The notes beneath the pieces were generated by a model. That model had not been told where the DNA came from. It searched no databases and saw only the letters and a list, made by a program, of their open reading frames with translations. DNA of 64,000 nt, taken from positions 248,001 through 312,000 of the forward strand of contig NZ_JAIFRO010000002.1 in NCBI RefSeq assembly GCF_019659805.1. The letters are read 5' to 3'. The position numbers and the translations under genes were made by a program. Source of the DNA: Bartonella raoultii (GTDB lineage: Bacteria > Pseudomonadota > Alphaproteobacteria > Rhizobiales > Rhizobiaceae). Each line of letters begins with the position of its first letter. Positions within the stretch are counted from its first letter, which is position 1. Below are positions 23,521-34,624 of the stretch, one piece after another.

Positions 23521-25722
23521 TTACTCTTCTTTTTTCTTACGGCGACGCTTATTTTCGGATTTATTTTTTTCATCCATGCATTTTTCTTGTTCTTCTTTTA
23601 TTGATTTGTCTCCTGTAATCTCTTCACCTGTCTGCTGATTTACAACTTTCATCGATAATCGCACTTTACCACGCTCATCAAATCCCATTAATTTTACCCA
23701 GACTTTATCACCTTCTTTAACAATATCTGTTGTTTTTGTGACGCGTTCTGAGGCAAGCTGAGAGATATGAACAAGTCCATCTCTTGAACCAAAGAAGTTT
23801 ACAAATGCTCCGAATTCTGCTGTTTTTACAACGGTGCCTTGATAAATAACACCAACTTCAGGTTCATCAACAATTGAATGGATCCAATGTTTTGCTGCTT
23901 CGATTGTTTTTGCATCAGCAGAAGCGATTTTAATAGTTCCATCATCTTCAATATTAATTTTTGCTCCTGTCTGCTCCACAATTTCTCGAATAACTTTGCC
24001 ACCAGAGCCGATAACATCGCGGATTTTATCAACAGCAATATTCATAACTTCAATTCGCGGAGAAAATTTACTCAATTCATCACGTGCGTTGGTTAAAGCT
24101 TTTGCCATTTCGTTAAGAATATGAATTCGACCATCTTTGGCTTGTTTAAGTGCGATTTTCATAATTTCTTCAGTAATACCATCAATTTTGATATCCATTT
24201 GCAAAGCAGTAATACCATTTTCTGTCCCAGCAACTTTAAAATCCATATCGCCGAGATGATCTTCATCTCCTAAAATATCAGAGAGAATTGCAAAGCGTTC
24301 ACCTTCTTTAATTAAGCCCATAGCGATACCAGCAACAGGGCGTGCTAGAGGAACACCAGCATCCATAAGAGCAAGTGAAGTTCCGCAAACTGTTGCCATT
24401 GAAGAAGATCCATTTGATTCGGTGATTTCTGAAACAGCACGAATGGTATAGGGAAAGGCTTCCTTTGTTGGCAACATAGGATGAAGTGCACGCCACGCTA
24501 GTTTTCCATGTCCAATTTCACGACGACCAGGAGAACCAAGACGCCCTGTTTCACCTACTGAAAATGGTGGGAAATTATAATGGAGAAGGAAGGTTTCCTT
24601 ATACATACCTGTTAAAGAATCGACATATTGTTCATCTTCACCTGTTCCTAATGTTGTTACGACAATGGCTTGTGTTTCTCCGCGAGTAAAGAGTGCAGAT
24701 CCATGTGTTCTAGGTAAAATACCAACCTCTGATTGAATTGGACGGACTGTTGAAAGATCACGTCCATCAATGCGCTTTTCTGTATCAAGGATATTGCGAC
24801 GAACTATTTTTGCTTGTAACTTTTTGAAAACAGTTGCAATTTGATCTGTCGTAAATTGACAGTCTTCTGCTGTATTTGGCATAAATTTGTTGGTAACTGC
24901 TGTTTTCAGTGTATCGATTGCTGCGTAGCGTTCTTGCTTATCAGTAATTGTATAAGCTTTTTGTATATCCTTTTCAGCCATTTCCCGCATCGCTATTTCA
25001 AGATCAGAAAGATCTTCAGGAATAAAATCACGTGGATCTTTTGCGGCAACTTCGGCAAGTTTGATGATAGCATCAATAACAGGCTGAAAGCCTTTATGCC
25101 CAAACATAACAGCCCCCAACATGATATCTTCTGGTAATTCTTGTGCTTCTGATTCAACCATTAACACAGCACTGTCTGTTCCAGCTACCACAAGATCAAG
25201 TTTTGATTCGGGCATCTCATCGATGTGAGGATTAAGAATATATTGCCCATTACAGTAACCAACGCGGGCACCAGCAATGGGTCCCATGAAAGGAACACCT
25301 GATAGAGTTAATGCGGCAGAAGATGCAATCATTGCAAGAATATCAGGATTATTTTCAAGATCATGCTGTATAACGGAAACAATAACTTGTGTATCATTTT
25401 TATAACCATCCGCGAAGAGAGGGCGAATAGGACGATCAATCAAACGTGAAATCAACGTTTCATTTTCAGTTGGTCGACTTTCACGTTTTAAATAACCACC
25501 AGGTATTCTACCAACAGCATAAGATTTTTCTTGATAATTAACGGTAAGCGGAAAAAAATCTTGATCCGGTTTTGGGGTTTTGGCTGATACAACGGTTGCT
25601 AATACAATAGTTTCACCATAAGTGGCGATGACTGCACCATCAGCTTGACGCGCTATTTTTCCCGTTTCAAGGGTAAGTGGCCGACCGGCCCATTCAATTT
25701 CAATCTTATGCGTTTTAAACAT
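23521..25722 (-). CDS. pnp: Polyribonucleotide nucleotidyltransferase (PNPase)
   Basis: A 733-residue phosphorolytic 3'-5' exoribonuclease of the RNA degradosome. It has two RNase PH-like domains (the active-site region near [18 protein letters not shown]), a KH domain with [11 protein letters not shown], and an S1 domain ([24 protein letters not shown]). The tail is highly charged ([11 protein letters not shown]). It follows rpsO on the minus strand, the classical rpsO-pnp order, with 237 bases between them and a terminator after each. Confidence 0.97.
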   Translation of the reverse strand: MFKTHKIEIEWAGRPLTLETGKIARQADGAVIATYGETIVLATVVSAKTPKPDQDFFPLTVNYQEKSYAVGRIPGGYLKRESRPTENETLISRLIDRPIRPLFADGYKNDTQVIVSVIQHDLENNPDILAMIASSAALTLSGVPFMGPIAGARVGYCNGQYILNPHIDEMPESKLDLVVAGTDSAVLMVESEAQELPEDIMLGAVMFGHKGFQPVIDAIIKLAEVAAKDPRDFIPEDLSDLEIAMREMAEKDIQKAYTITDKQERYAAIDTLKTAVTNKFMPNTAEDCQFTTDQIATVFKKLQAKIVRRNILDTEKRIDGRDLSTVRPIQSEVGILPRTHGSALFTRGETQAIVVTTLGTGEDEQYVDSLTGMYKETFLLHYNFPPFSVGETGRLGSPGRREIGHGKLAWRALHPMLPTKEAFPYTIRAVSEITESNGSSSMATVCGTSLALMDAGVPLARPVAGIAMGLIKEGERFAILSDILGDEDHLGDMDFKVAGTENGITALQMDIKIDGITEEIMKIALKQAKDGRIHILNEMAKALTNARDELSKFSPRIEVMNIAVDKIRDVIGSGGKVIREIVEQTGAKINIEDDGTIKIASADAKTIEAAKHWIHSIVDEPEVGVIYQGTVVKTAEFGAFVNFFGSRDGLVHISQLASERVTKTTDIVKEGDKVWVKLMGFDERGKVRLSMKVVNQQTGEEITGDKSIKEEQEKCMDEKNKSENKRRRKKKEE

Positions 25723-25913
25723 TTTTTATCCTTAATGACCAGTATTCACATTCTGGTTTTGCGTAGCATATTTTCAAGCTATGGGCAGGATAACAAGACA
25801 CTTCTGTATTCCTGTAAAAATAGAGAAGGAGTAATATACTATTTTAACACGAAGTAACTAGCAATCCTGCCCCATGACGCTTATTTACTGGCTTTTAGTA
25901 AAAAGAAGCAAGC

Positions 25914-25950
25914 TAAAAAATGGGCGGATTTTCTAAAATACCACCCATTT
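25914..25950 (-). terminator. Rho-independent terminator after rpsO
   Basis: On the minus strand AAATGGGTGG (25950-25941) pairs with CCGCCCATTT (25927-25918), with one T-G pair, around a 13-base loop, and runs into TTTTTT. It begins about nine bases after the rpsO stop, so pnp probably has its own promoter or depends on readthrough. Confidence 0.85.
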
Positions 25951-25959
25951 ACTTTTCCT

Positions 25960-26229
25960 TTAACGACGTAAACCCAATCTTTTAATAAGGGTTTGATAAC
26001 GATTTGGGTCAATTCCTTTAAGGTAATCAAGAAGACGACGGCGTTGAGAGACCATTTTTAAAAGACCACGACGAGAATGGTTATCTTTTTTGTGAGATTT
26101 AAAATGATTAGTTAAATTAGAGATACGTTCAGAAAGTACAGCAATTTGCACTTCTGGTGATCCTGTATCACCAACTTTATTTGCATATTCTGCGACAAGA
26201 GCTCGTTTACGTTCAGCTGTAATCGACAT
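25960..26229 (-). CDS. rpsO: 30S ribosomal protein S15
   Basis: An 89-residue S15, a primary binder of 16S rRNA helices 20-22. The family signature is visible in [34 protein letters not shown] and RRRLLDYLK. Length is exactly that of most bacterial S15. A ribosome binding site GAAAGGAT precedes ATG. About 70 bases upstream lies a terminator-like hairpin in the same direction, which may regulate the gene. Confidence 0.97.
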   Translation of the reverse strand: MSITAERKRALVAEYANKVGDTGSPEVQIAVLSERISNLTNHFKSHKKDNHSRRGLLKMVSQRRRLLDYLKGIDPNRYQTLIKRLGLRR

Positions 26230-26547
26230 CGTATTATCCTTTCAAAAAACGAATAAACAAAAGACACCCACAGCCGAGATGTCGTCCAGCAAGGGTCTAC
26301 GAAAAAAGAAAAAGAGTTAAAGACTCTTATTCACTTTGGCTCTTATATAAGAAAGAAGACAAAAATACTAGTCCTTGAAAACATTCAGAAGTTCTTCTTT
26401 AGCAAAAGGTTTTTTAGAAATATTGATTTTGAGAGTATTTTATAAAAAGTTTTTAAAGAATTATGCATCCTTTTGATACAAAGATGACTGCTGTACAAAG
26501 TGTATATGTAGTAACAAAAGCGGTAAATATTGATTTGGAGGCAAAAG
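26230..26547. other. Non-coding region between divergent rpsO and MFS genes
   Basis: About 318 bases. It contains the ribosome binding sites of both genes, the terminator-like hairpin at 26301-26328 and a 12-base perfect palindrome TCTTATATAAGA (26341-26352). No ORF of note. Confidence 0.5.
26301..26328 (-). terminator. Terminator-like hairpin upstream of rpsO (possible attenuator or sRNA end)
   Basis: On the minus strand AAGAGT (26328-26323) and ACTCTT (26317-26312) form a 6-bp stem with a 5-base loop, followed by TTTCTTTTTTC. It points toward rpsO, about 70 bases before its start, and there is no minus-strand gene immediately upstream for it to terminate. Confidence 0.55.
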
Positions 26548-28176
26548 ATGCAAAGCATTTCAACATTTGAACTTTTTCGTAATTCGGTATTTCGAAATTT
26601 ATGGGCGTCCACCCTCATGTCTAATTTAGGAGGGCTTATACAAGCTGTAGGAGCAGGATGGTTAATGGCATTGATTAGTTCTTCGCATTCTATGGTAGGG
26701 CTTGTTCAAAGTGCTACGACACTACCACTTGTGATGTTTTCTTTAATGGCTGGGGCATTAGCTGATAATTTTAACAGGCGTCAAATTATGTTGTACGCGC
26801 AGCTTATGATGATGTTTTTATCCGTGAGTTTAGCTATTTTGGCTTATATGGAGGTTTTAACACCTTGGCTTTTATTAGGCTTTACATTTTTGATTGGTTG
26901 CGGAACGGCCTTTTATAATCCTTCTTGGCAGGCAACGATAGGGGACATTGTAAGCAGAGAAAATATTTCTTCTGCTGTGAGTTTGAACAGTGTGGGCTTT
27001 AATTTAATGCGCAGTGTTGGCCCTGCTATTGGTGGGGCAATCATTGCAGCTCTGGGGGTGGCTGCGGCTTTTTTATTCAATGCAATCAGTTATATTCCTT
27101 TAATTAGTGCTTTGTCTTTATGGAAGCATAACTATAAAAATAATGTATTACCACGGGAAAGATTTCTCGGAGCTGTTTCAGATGGAGTACGTTATGTTGC
27201 GATGTCACCTAATCTTTTGAATATTATGGTTAGAGCTTTTCTTTTTGGTATTGGAGCAATTTCGATTTTAGCGCTCTTGCCTGTTGTTGTGCATCAAATT
27301 CTTGGGGGAAGTGCATTTCTTTATGGTACGTTGCTTGGTTGTTTTGGTTTAGGAGCGATGACAGCTGGCCTTATTAATTCATCGGTACGATATTATTTTC
27401 ATTCAGAAACAATCATTGCAAGCGCGTTTATTGGTTTTGCTTTTTCCTGCTTTTTTTTAGCAATAAGCCATTCGTTGATTATAAGCCATATTGCCTTATT
27501 TCCTGCTGGTTTATGTTGGGTTCTAGCATTATCACTTTTTAATACATCTGTACAACTTTCTACACCACGCTGGGTTGTAGCGCGTGCTGTGGCTTTGTAT
27601 CAAACCTTCTCTTATGGAGGGATGACTGTTGGAAGCGCAATTTGGGGAGGTCTCGCTGATGGTTATTCTCCAACTATTGCTTTGAGTATTTGTTCCTTTT
27701 TCTTAATTCTAGGAGCTCTAGCAGGATTCAAATTTAAAATTCATGAAATTCCTGAAATAGATTTGGCTCCACTTGATCATTTCAGAGAACCGGAACTTTT
27801 ACTTGATCTAAAAGCAAGAAGTGGTCCAATTATGATTATGATCGATTATCAGATCCATGAAAATGATCTTGAAGAGTTTCTCAAAGTTATGACACGTCGT
27901 CGCCATATTCGTTTACGCGATGGTGCGCGTCAATGGGTTCTTTTACGCGATCTTGAAAGGCCTGAATATTGGACAGAAGCATATCATATGCCAACGTGGG
28001 TGGATTATTTACGCCATAATCATCGTCGCATAAAAGCAGATGCAGAGGTAAATAAAATTCTACGTCACTTAAATCGTATGCCAAACGGTATAAGAGTACA
28101 CCGTATGATTGAGCGGCAGACGATACCGCATGCCAGTGAAATGCATTTAAAGCCTTCTGCAGAGCAATTACCTTAA
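26548..28176 (+). CDS. MFS transporter (MFS_3/EntS-like) with C-terminal soluble domain
   Basis: A 542-residue protein. The first 410 residues form a major-facilitator domain of about ten to twelve membrane segments (NLWASTLMSNLGG, ALADNFNRRQ loop between segments 2 and 3). The last 130 residues are a soluble domain resembling the antibiotic-monooxygenase-like tail of the MFS_3 (PF05977) family (MIMIDYQIHENDLEEFL, YHMPTWVDYLRHNHR). Some relatives export siderophores; the substrate here is unknown. ATG at 26548 has GGAGG six bases upstream. It lies against the reading direction of truB and rpsO on each side. Confidence 0.88.
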   Translation: MQSISTFELFRNSVFRNLWASTLMSNLGGLIQAVGAGWLMALISSSHSMVGLVQSATTLPLVMFSLMAGALADNFNRRQIMLYAQLMMMFLSVSLAILAYMEVLTPWLLLGFTFLIGCGTAFYNPSWQATIGDIVSRENISSAVSLNSVGFNLMRSVGPAIGGAIIAALGVAAAFLFNAISYIPLISALSLWKHNYKNNVLPRERFLGAVSDGVRYVAMSPNLLNIMVRAFLFGIGAISILALLPVVVHQILGGSAFLYGTLLGCFGLGAMTAGLINSSVRYYFHSETIIASAFIGFAFSCFFLAISHSLIISHIALFPAGLCWVLALSLFNTSVQLSTPRWVVARAVALYQTFSYGGMTVGSAIWGGLADGYSPTIALSICSFFLILGALAGFKFKIHEIPEIDLAPLDHFREPELLLDLKARSGPIMIMIDYQIHENDLEEFLKVMTRRRHIRLRDGARQWVLLRDLERPEYWTEAYHMPTWVDYLRHNHRRIKADAEVNKILRHLNRMPNGIRVHRMIERQTIPHASEMHLKPSAEQLP

Positions 28177-28230
28177 AGGAAAAAGAATCACGTGGGAAAT
28201 CATAAAAAAGCTGTTTCCTTTTTGTTAAGG
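28171..28230 (+). terminator. Possible terminator after the MFS gene
   Basis: CCTTAAAGGAAA (28171-28182) can pair with TTTCCT (28214-28219) and TTAAGG (28225-28230), with five unpaired bases between these two right-hand parts and a 31-base loop; a TTTTT run lies inside the right arm. Long loop and split stem make this uncertain. Confidence 0.3.
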
Positions 28231-28276
28231 TCAAAAAACAATCTTTTTACAAAAGCCTTTTGTGCAAAAAAACATA

Positions 28277-29236
28277 TCAAATTGTGAAAAGTCGCTTAGG
28301 TGTAAACAGATTTTTTTCAAGAATACCTATAGCAAGAAGTTGTTCTTTGTAAAGAACACAAACCTCATCTTTATCAAGAGATGCATCATGATGAGAAAGG
28401 GATACGACATTGCCCCTCCTGACTCGCAGCGCTTGATGTTCATTAAGAGTATAATGCGTAAGACAATTTAATGCAGCACCTGTTTTAATTAAGATTTTAT
28501 CAAGTGTTGCAAAGTCTCTTTTTGGGGGCATATCATTGTCATTTGTTGCACTTTTATCTGTTGCTATCATTTTGAGTGCATTCCATGTAATGAGATCATT
28601 TTCACAAAAAGGTGCTACTGCAATACGTCTTAAATCAGCAATATGTCCATAACAACCAAGGTTACGTCCCATATCACGTGCTAAAGAACGTACATAGGTT
28701 CCTTTTCCGCAGGTTACTTCAAAAATAGAACATTCTTTTGTTGGAGTTTCTATTAATTTAAAAGTCTCTATTTCTACGTAACGTGGTGGAATTTCAACAG
28801 TTTCACCTTCACGTGCTAGATCATAAGCACGATTACCAGAAATTTTAATGGCTGAGAATTGTGGAGGTGTTTGTAAAATCATGCCTGTATATTGAGGAAG
28901 AAGAGCAAGTATTTCCTCTTGTGTTGGGCGTTTGAGAGATGTCTTGGTTACTTCTCCTTCTAGATCATCTGTTGAGCGTTCTTCTCCCCAAGCAACATGA
29001 AAGCGGTAAGTTTTTATGCCTTGCATCACGTAAGGAACGGTTTTAGTTGCCTCACCCAATGCAATGGGTAAAAGACCAGAAGCAAGCGGATCAAGCGTGC
29101 CTGCATGCCCAGCTTTTTGAGCATTAAAGAGCCTTTTGATTTGCGCAACAGCTTCTGTTGAGCGCATTCCCTTTGGTTTATCAAATATGACCCAACCAGA
29201 AACAGAACGTCCTTTTTTTTTACGTTGCCGTGACAT
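28277..29236 (-). CDS. truB: tRNA pseudouridine-55 synthase TruB
   Basis: A 319-residue enzyme that makes pseudouridine 55 in the T loop of tRNAs. The catalytic Asp is in [24 protein letters not shown] at the N-terminus and [14 protein letters not shown] further on are also family marks. A C-terminal PUA-like part ([13 protein letters not shown]) is present. It is the last gene of the rimP-nusA-ylxR-infB-rbfA-truB run, three bases after rbfA. Confidence 0.96.
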   Translation of the reverse strand: MSRQRKKKGRSVSGWVIFDKPKGMRSTEAVAQIKRLFNAQKAGHAGTLDPLASGLLPIALGEATKTVPYVMQGIKTYRFHVAWGEERSTDDLEGEVTKTSLKRPTQEEILALLPQYTGMILQTPPQFSAIKISGNRAYDLAREGETVEIPPRYVEIETFKLIETPTKECSIFEVTCGKGTYVRSLARDMGRNLGCYGHIADLRRIAVAPFCENDLITWNALKMIATDKSATNDNDMPPKRDFATLDKILIKTGAALNCLTHYTLNEHQALRVRRGNVVSLSHHDASLDKDEVCVLYKEQLLAIGILEKNLFTPKRLFTI

Positions 29237-29239
29237 ATT

Positions 29240-29650
29240 TTAATCCTCAATTTTATCACGATGATGAAGATCACGTGCGACCTGAGGCGAGCGGAGCAGG
29301 GCATCAATTTTTGAAAAATTATCAAAACTGTTATCAAGCCGAAAACGCAGTTCGGGCATATATTTCATTTGTCGTAATGAATGACTAATTTCTCCACGAA
29401 TAAAACGGCTATGTTTATTGAGAGTATTTACGACATCAATATGAGATGCGCTTTTAAGAGTGTTGAGAGGAGAAATAAAGCAGGTAGCAATTTTTAAATC
29501 TGGTGACATGCGTACTTCAGAGACAGAAATCACAATATTCTCTAAGATATTATCAAGCAGAACACCACGTTGTAGCATATGCGCTACTGCGTGGCGTACT
29601 TGCTCTCCTACTCTGAGTTGCCGTTGTGATGGCCCTATATTTTTCATCAA
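29240..29650 (-). CDS. rbfA: 30S ribosome-binding factor RbfA
   Basis: A 136-residue cold-shock 30S maturation factor of KH-like fold. The opening [36 protein letters not shown] and the [25 protein letters not shown] region are characteristic. It lies between infB and truB in the usual order. Confidence 0.95.
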   Translation of the reverse strand: MMKNIGPSQRQLRVGEQVRHAVAHMLQRGVLLDNILENIVISVSEVRMSPDLKIATCFISPLNTLKSASHIDVVNTLNKHSRFIRGEISHSLRQMKYMPELRFRLDNSFDNFSKIDALLRSPQVARDLHHRDKIED

Positions 29651-29773
29651 AATTTTATCTTTTCTTTCTTATAACTTTTTTAAAGATCAGTTTATCAAGG
29701 ATAAAAAGAAGAAGTGTACATAAAATGTGATAATTTTCTCATTTTATAACAGTACACAGTTACAGGATTAATT

Positions 29774-32296
29774 TTATAATGTGCGATTAATATGTTCAAT
29801 ACGGAAGGTTTCAATGATATCTCCTGCACGTATGTCTTCGTAGTTTTCAAAGGCCATTCCACATTCTTGACCGCTTGACACTTCATTAACTTCATCTTTA
29901 AAGCGTTTGAGTGTTTTAAGTTTTCCTTCGTGAATAACAATATTATCACGAATAAGGCGGACACCGGCACCACGTTCTATTTTTCCTTCTGTAACACGAC
30001 ATCCAGCAACTTTTCCGATTTTTGTAATATTAAAGACTTCAAGAATCTCAGCATTACCGAGGAAAGTTTCACGCTGCTCTGGTGAAAGGAGTCCTGACAT
30101 AGCAGCTTTTATATCATCAACAAGATCATAGATGATATTATAATAGCGAATTTCAATTCCTTGTGTTTTTGCACAATCACGTGCTTGTTTATTAGCACGA
30201 ACATTAAAGCCGATTACAGCTGAATTAGATGCTTCAGCGAGAGAAATATCACTTTCAGTAATTCCTCCAGCACCAGAATGTACAATGCGTGCACGAACCT
30301 CTTCATTTCCAAGCTTTTCTAATGCTGAAGCGATTGCTTCAATTGAACCTTGCACATCTCCTTTAATTATAAGGGGAAACTCTTTAATACCTGTGGTTTG
30401 TAATTTGCTCATCATCTGCTCAAGGGAACCACGGGAACCCGTTTGTCGAGCGACAGCTTTATCACGCGCTAATCGTTGACGATATTCAGCAATTTCTCGT
30501 GCTTTTGCTTCATGGGTCACAACAGCAAAACGGTCACCAGCTTGTGGTGTTCCTTGCATACCTAAAATTTCAATAGGTGTAGAGGGAACGGCTTCTTTAA
30601 CATGGCGGCCATGATCGTCAATTAAAGCACGTACACGACCCCATTCATTGCCAGCAACAATAATATCAGAAGGATGTAGTGTACCTTTTTGAACAAGCAC
30701 TGTAGCAACAGAGCCACGACCTCGATCCAATTTTGCTTCAATGACCACACCTTCCGCAGTTCGCTTTGGATCCGCTTTTAGGTCAAGAATTTCAGCTTGA
30801 AGGAGGATCGCTTCAAGAAGTTTGTCAAGATTTTGACCAGTTTTAGCAGAAACTTCAACTTCCAAAGTTTCTCCACCCATGGTTTCAACAAATACTTCAT
30901 GTTGTAAAAGTTCTGTACGTACTTTTTGTGAATCAGCAGCGGGTTTATCAATTTTATTGATAGCAACAATAATTGGAACACCAGCAGCTTTGGCGTGATT
31001 AATTGATTCAATTGTTTGTGGCATTACACTATCATCAGCAGCAACAACCAGAACAGCAATATCTGTTACACGAGCTCCACGAGCACGCATAGCTGTAAAA
31101 GCAGCATGACCTGGTGTATCAATAAAAGTAATTTTTTGACCATTTTGCTCTACTTGATAAGCACCAATATGTTGTGTAATACCACCTGCTTCACCAGAAA
31201 CAACATTCGCTTTTCGAATAGCATCAAGCAGAGAGGTTTTTCCGTGGTCAACATGGCCCATAATTGTTACAACTGGTGGACGTGGCTGCATTTTTTGAGG
31301 ATTATCAGTTATATTAAAGATGCCTTCCTCTACGTCAGATTCTAAGACACGCTTTACAGTATGACCGAATTCCACTGCGATAAGTTCGGCAACATCGGCA
31401 TCGATGATATCGCCTGGCTTCATCATTTGTCCCTGTTTCATTAGAAATTTTATCACATCAACGGAGCGTTCAGTCATACGCTGCGCAAGTTCTTGAATGG
31501 TAATGGTTTCAGGAAGAATAACTTCGCGAGAAATTTTTTCTCTTGGTTCTTGATTTTGCGCACGTTTAAATTTTTCTTGTCTACGGCGCATGGCAGCCAT
31601 TGAACGCCCACGTGCACTACCTTCTTCATCCAGAGCACTGTTGAGATTGATTTTTCCACGACGTCGTTCATCAGCACCTTTTATAACTTTAGGTGCACGT
31701 ACTTCTGACTTAGAAGAATTGGTACGCCGACTATGCCGTTCATTTTCCTTATTTTCATCTGCTTTGCGCTTTTCAAGAGCAGGGGTATTTTTAGGTGTGG
31801 TAGGCAGATCTATCGGTTCTATGAGAGAATGATCAGAGGGAAGAGGTGGGGGCGGTACTGGTAGACTGTCTTCTTCTTGATGTTTTTCCATTTCTTGATT
31901 TTTTTGCTGCAAACTTTCTTCACGTTCTTTTGCACGTCTTGCTTCTTCTTCAGCTTGTTCACGCATTATTTTTTCTTGGATATGTGCTTCTTCTAACGCG
32001 CGAAGCCTTGCTTCCATTTCAGCAGATGAAAGATTGCTCTTAGAGACAGGTTCACTTGGCTTTTTATCTTCAAACCGCGGTTTAGAGCGCTGAGGAGCAA
32101 CATGTGGTTTTGTAATTGGCTTTTGTGTTTCAGCTTTTTCATCAGGTCGTGTAATTTTACGCCGCTTGGTCTCGACAACCACAGCCTTTGTACGGCCATG
32201 GCTAAAGTTTTGTTTAACCGTGCTCGTTTCTAGGACTGATCGCTTTAAGGTCAATGTCCTTTTGACTGTTATTTTGTCGTTATTTTTTTCACTCAT
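29774..32296 (-). CDS. infB: Translation initiation factor IF-2
   Basis: An 840-residue GTPase that brings initiator tRNA to the ribosome. The N-terminal 250 residues are charged and repetitive (many Glu/Lys/Arg, including [20 protein letters not shown]), followed by the IF2 N domain ([10 protein letters not shown]). The G domain has G1 [10 protein letters not shown]3 DTPGHAAF, G4 NKID; beta-barrel domains and the C2 tRNA-binding domain complete it. The start overlaps the ylxR-like gene by four bases. Confidence 0.97.
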   Translation of the reverse strand: MSEKNNDKITVKRTLTLKRSVLETSTVKQNFSHGRTKAVVVETKRRKITRPDEKAETQKPITKPHVAPQRSKPRFEDKKPSEPVSKSNLSSAEMEARLRALEEAHIQEKIMREQAEEEARRAKEREESLQQKNQEMEKHQEEDSLPVPPPPLPSDHSLIEPIDLPTTPKNTPALEKRKADENKENERHSRRTNSSKSEVRAPKVIKGADERRRGKINLNSALDEEGSARGRSMAAMRRRQEKFKRAQNQEPREKISREVILPETITIQELAQRMTERSVDVIKFLMKQGQMMKPGDIIDADVAELIAVEFGHTVKRVLESDVEEGIFNITDNPQKMQPRPPVVTIMGHVDHGKTSLLDAIRKANVVSGEAGGITQHIGAYQVEQNGQKITFIDTPGHAAFTAMRARGARVTDIAVLVVAADDSVMPQTIESINHAKAAGVPIIVAINKIDKPAADSQKVRTELLQHEVFVETMGGETLEVEVSAKTGQNLDKLLEAILLQAEILDLKADPKRTAEGVVIEAKLDRGRGSVATVLVQKGTLHPSDIIVAGNEWGRVRALIDDHGRHVKEAVPSTPIEILGMQGTPQAGDRFAVVTHEAKAREIAEYRQRLARDKAVARQTGSRGSLEQMMSKLQTTGIKEFPLIIKGDVQGSIEAIASALEKLGNEEVRARIVHSGAGGITESDISLAEASNSAVIGFNVRANKQARDCAKTQGIEIRYYNIIYDLVDDIKAAMSGLLSPEQRETFLGNAEILEVFNITKIGKVAGCRVTEGKIERGAGVRLIRDNIVIHEGKLKTLKRFKDEVNEVSSGQECGMAFENYEDIRAGDIIETFRIEHINRTL

Positions 32297-32928
32297 TGTA
32301 TTTCCTTCACGGCTTGTGCCGTCATCTCACCAAGCTTACTGTGCTTGTCATCACGGTAGGCGATCAGTTTGTGTATCGTTTTGAGAAACCCTTCTGCAAC
32401 TTTACTGTTTAATAAGGCAGCGTGCATTACAGGATTAGTACCAAAAGCCATACGCATTTCATCACTTGTAAATAAAGATATAGTTTTTATATTCCTATTT
32501 GTCTGCTGTTGTACTTTATGAATAGCTTGTAAAATTTTTCGTTTCCCATCTTCTGTAGTTTCTTTGGCATGGAGCACGAGAAGGACGTGATCAGAGCGAA
32601 TAGCTGCATCAACTTTTGTTGCTCCCGTGACAATTGCCCCTGCTTTTCGCGCCATGGAGAGGCTTCCAAGAGCAGCATTTAGCAGAAGTCTATCAACAAT
32701 ATGCGCAAGATTTGGCGCAACCTCAACATCTGTTTTAAAATTTTTATGAAAAGCTTTTAATTTGACTGCTTTTTCAATAGCACAATGGCGGGCTGAAACC
32801 CAAACACCACGTCCAGGCAAATTGGCTTTAATATCAGGGACAATTTGATTATTAGGACCAATAACAAAACGGATCAGCATTTTTGCTGAAGCATTTTTTC
32901 TTGTCACAATGCAGGTCCGTTCATTCAT
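32293..32928 (-). CDS. YlxR-like RNA-binding protein with L7Ae-like domain
   Basis: A 211-residue protein joining a YlxR (DUF448) domain ([24 protein letters not shown]) with an L7Ae-like half ([28 protein letters not shown]). Alphaproteobacteria often carry this fused form between nusA and infB. YlxR proteins bind RNA and have been linked to RNase P and transcription; the role here is not proven. It directly abuts nusA and overlaps infB by four bases. Confidence 0.9.
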   Translation of the reverse strand: MNERTCIVTRKNASAKMLIRFVIGPNNQIVPDIKANLPGRGVWVSARHCAIEKAVKLKAFHKNFKTDVEVAPNLAHIVDRLLLNAALGSLSMARKAGAIVTGATKVDAAIRSDHVLLVLHAKETTEDGKRKILQAIHKVQQQTNRNIKTISLFTSDEMRMAFGTNPVMHAALLNSKVAEGFLKTIHKLIAYRDDKHSKLGEMTAQAVKEIQ

Positions 32929-34560
32929 TTAAAGTGTATCCACATCCAAATTATCTATTTTTTTATCTTCTACAGAATTTTCATTTTCTATAGGATTTTC
33001 TGTAACAAGATCCGCTTGATCTATCCAGCCCACTTGCACACGTGCTGCTAAAATCATAGCTTCTGCATCAGCACGTGTAATATCAAATGGAGTTAGAATA
33101 CCAGCAAAATTTTGTGTTTGTCCTTCCTTGCGTTCTCTCCAGCCAGCCAAATCATCAATAGCATAACCCGCAAAATCTTCTATTGTTTTCACTCCATCTT
33201 TACCAATAGCAACCAACATAGCACTTGTCATTCCAGGAAGTGTACGCAATTCATCACAGACACCGAGCTCTTTACGCTTTTTATCCAGCTCTTTTTCTTT
33301 ATGTTCAAGATACTCCCGTGCACGGCTTTGGATTTCAGCAGCAGTTTCATGATCGAAACCATCAATAGAAGCGATTTCTTCAAGAGCAATATAGGCAATT
33401 TCTTCAATGGAAGAAAAGCCTTCTGATGCCATAACTTGCCCGATCATTTCGTCAACATCTAAGGATTCCATGAACATTTTGCTGCGCTCATTAAATTCTT
33501 TTTGACGATTTTCAGATTCTTCTTGTTCTGTTAAAATATCAATATTCCATCCTGTTAATTGTGAAGCTAAACGAACATTTTGTCCACGCCGTCCAATTGC
33601 AAGACTAAGTTGATCATCAGGCACGACGACTTCGATACGTTCTGCCTCTTCATCTAGAACGACTTTAGAAACTTCGGCAGGTTGTAATGCATTAACGATA
33701 AATGTTGCAGCATCTGGTGACCAAGGAATAATGTCAATTTTTTCACCTTGTAATTCTGTTACAACAGCTTGTACACGACTTCCTCGCATTCCTACACATG
33801 CACCCACAGGATCAATAGAGCCATCACGTGAAACAACGGCAATTTTTGCACGTGAACCTGGATCACGAGCAACGGATTTAATTTCTATAATACCATCATA
33901 GATTTCGGGGACTTCCATGGTAAAAAGTTTTACCATAAATTGAGGATGTGTGCGTGAAAGAAAAATTTGTGGACCGCGTGATTCACGATGCACATCATTG
34001 ACAAAAGCACGAATACGATCACCATAACGGAAGGATTCACGCGGAATTAATTCATCGCGGCGTACAATAGCTTCACCTCGTCCTAGATCAACGATAATAT
34101 TACCATATTCTACACGTTTTACTGTACCGGAAATAATTTCACCAACTTTGTTTTTAAATTCTTCATATTGTTGGTCACGTTCTGCATCGCGCACCTTTTG
34201 TACAATCACTTGTTTAGCAGATTGCGCTGCGATACGCCCAAAGTTCATAGGAGGTAAAGGGTCAGCAAAAAAATCACCAATTTTTGCATCTGCTTGACGT
34301 TTAAGTGCATCAGATAAGGTAATTTCAGTTGTATAATCTTCCAAAACATCAACAATTTTGAGCAGGCGCTGTAATTTAATTTCACCTGTTTTTGAATTAA
34401 TTTCAGCACGTATATTTGTTTCTTGACCATAACGAGAACGCGCCGCTTTCTGAATAGCATCAGCCATTGCAGAAATGACAATTTCACGATCAATTGACTT
34501 TTCACGTGCAACAGCATCTGCAATTTGCAGAATTTCAAGCCTGTTAGCGCTTGTAGCCAT
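32929..34560 (-). CDS. nusA: Transcription termination/antitermination protein NusA
   Basis: A 543-residue RNA polymerase-associated factor: N-terminal NusA domain, S1 domain (GTVKRVEYGNIIVDLGRGEA), two KH domains (IGRRGQNVRLASQLTGW), and alphaproteobacterial C-terminal helix-hairpin-helix repeats (LRTLPGMTSAMLVAIGKDGV). It acts in pausing, termination and rRNA antitermination. It lies second in the rimP operon. Confidence 0.97.
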   Translation of the reverse strand: MATSANRLEILQIADAVAREKSIDREIVISAMADAIQKAARSRYGQETNIRAEINSKTGEIKLQRLLKIVDVLEDYTTEITLSDALKRQADAKIGDFFADPLPPMNFGRIAAQSAKQVIVQKVRDAERDQQYEEFKNKVGEIISGTVKRVEYGNIIVDLGRGEAIVRRDELIPRESFRYGDRIRAFVNDVHRESRGPQIFLSRTHPQFMVKLFTMEVPEIYDGIIEIKSVARDPGSRAKIAVVSRDGSIDPVGACVGMRGSRVQAVVTELQGEKIDIIPWSPDAATFIVNALQPAEVSKVVLDEEAERIEVVVPDDQLSLAIGRRGQNVRLASQLTGWNIDILTEQEESENRQKEFNERSKMFMESLDVDEMIGQVMASEGFSSIEEIAYIALEEIASIDGFDHETAAEIQSRAREYLEHKEKELDKKRKELGVCDELRTLPGMTSAMLVAIGKDGVKTIEDFAGYAIDDLAGWRERKEGQTQNFAGILTPFDITRADAEAMILAARVQVGWIDQADLVTENPIENENSVEDKKIDNLDVDTL

Positions 34561-34624
34561 CGCTTTTCTCCTTTTTTATGCCACACGATAGGCATTAATT
34601 CCAGTGATATGAATTCTTATAATT

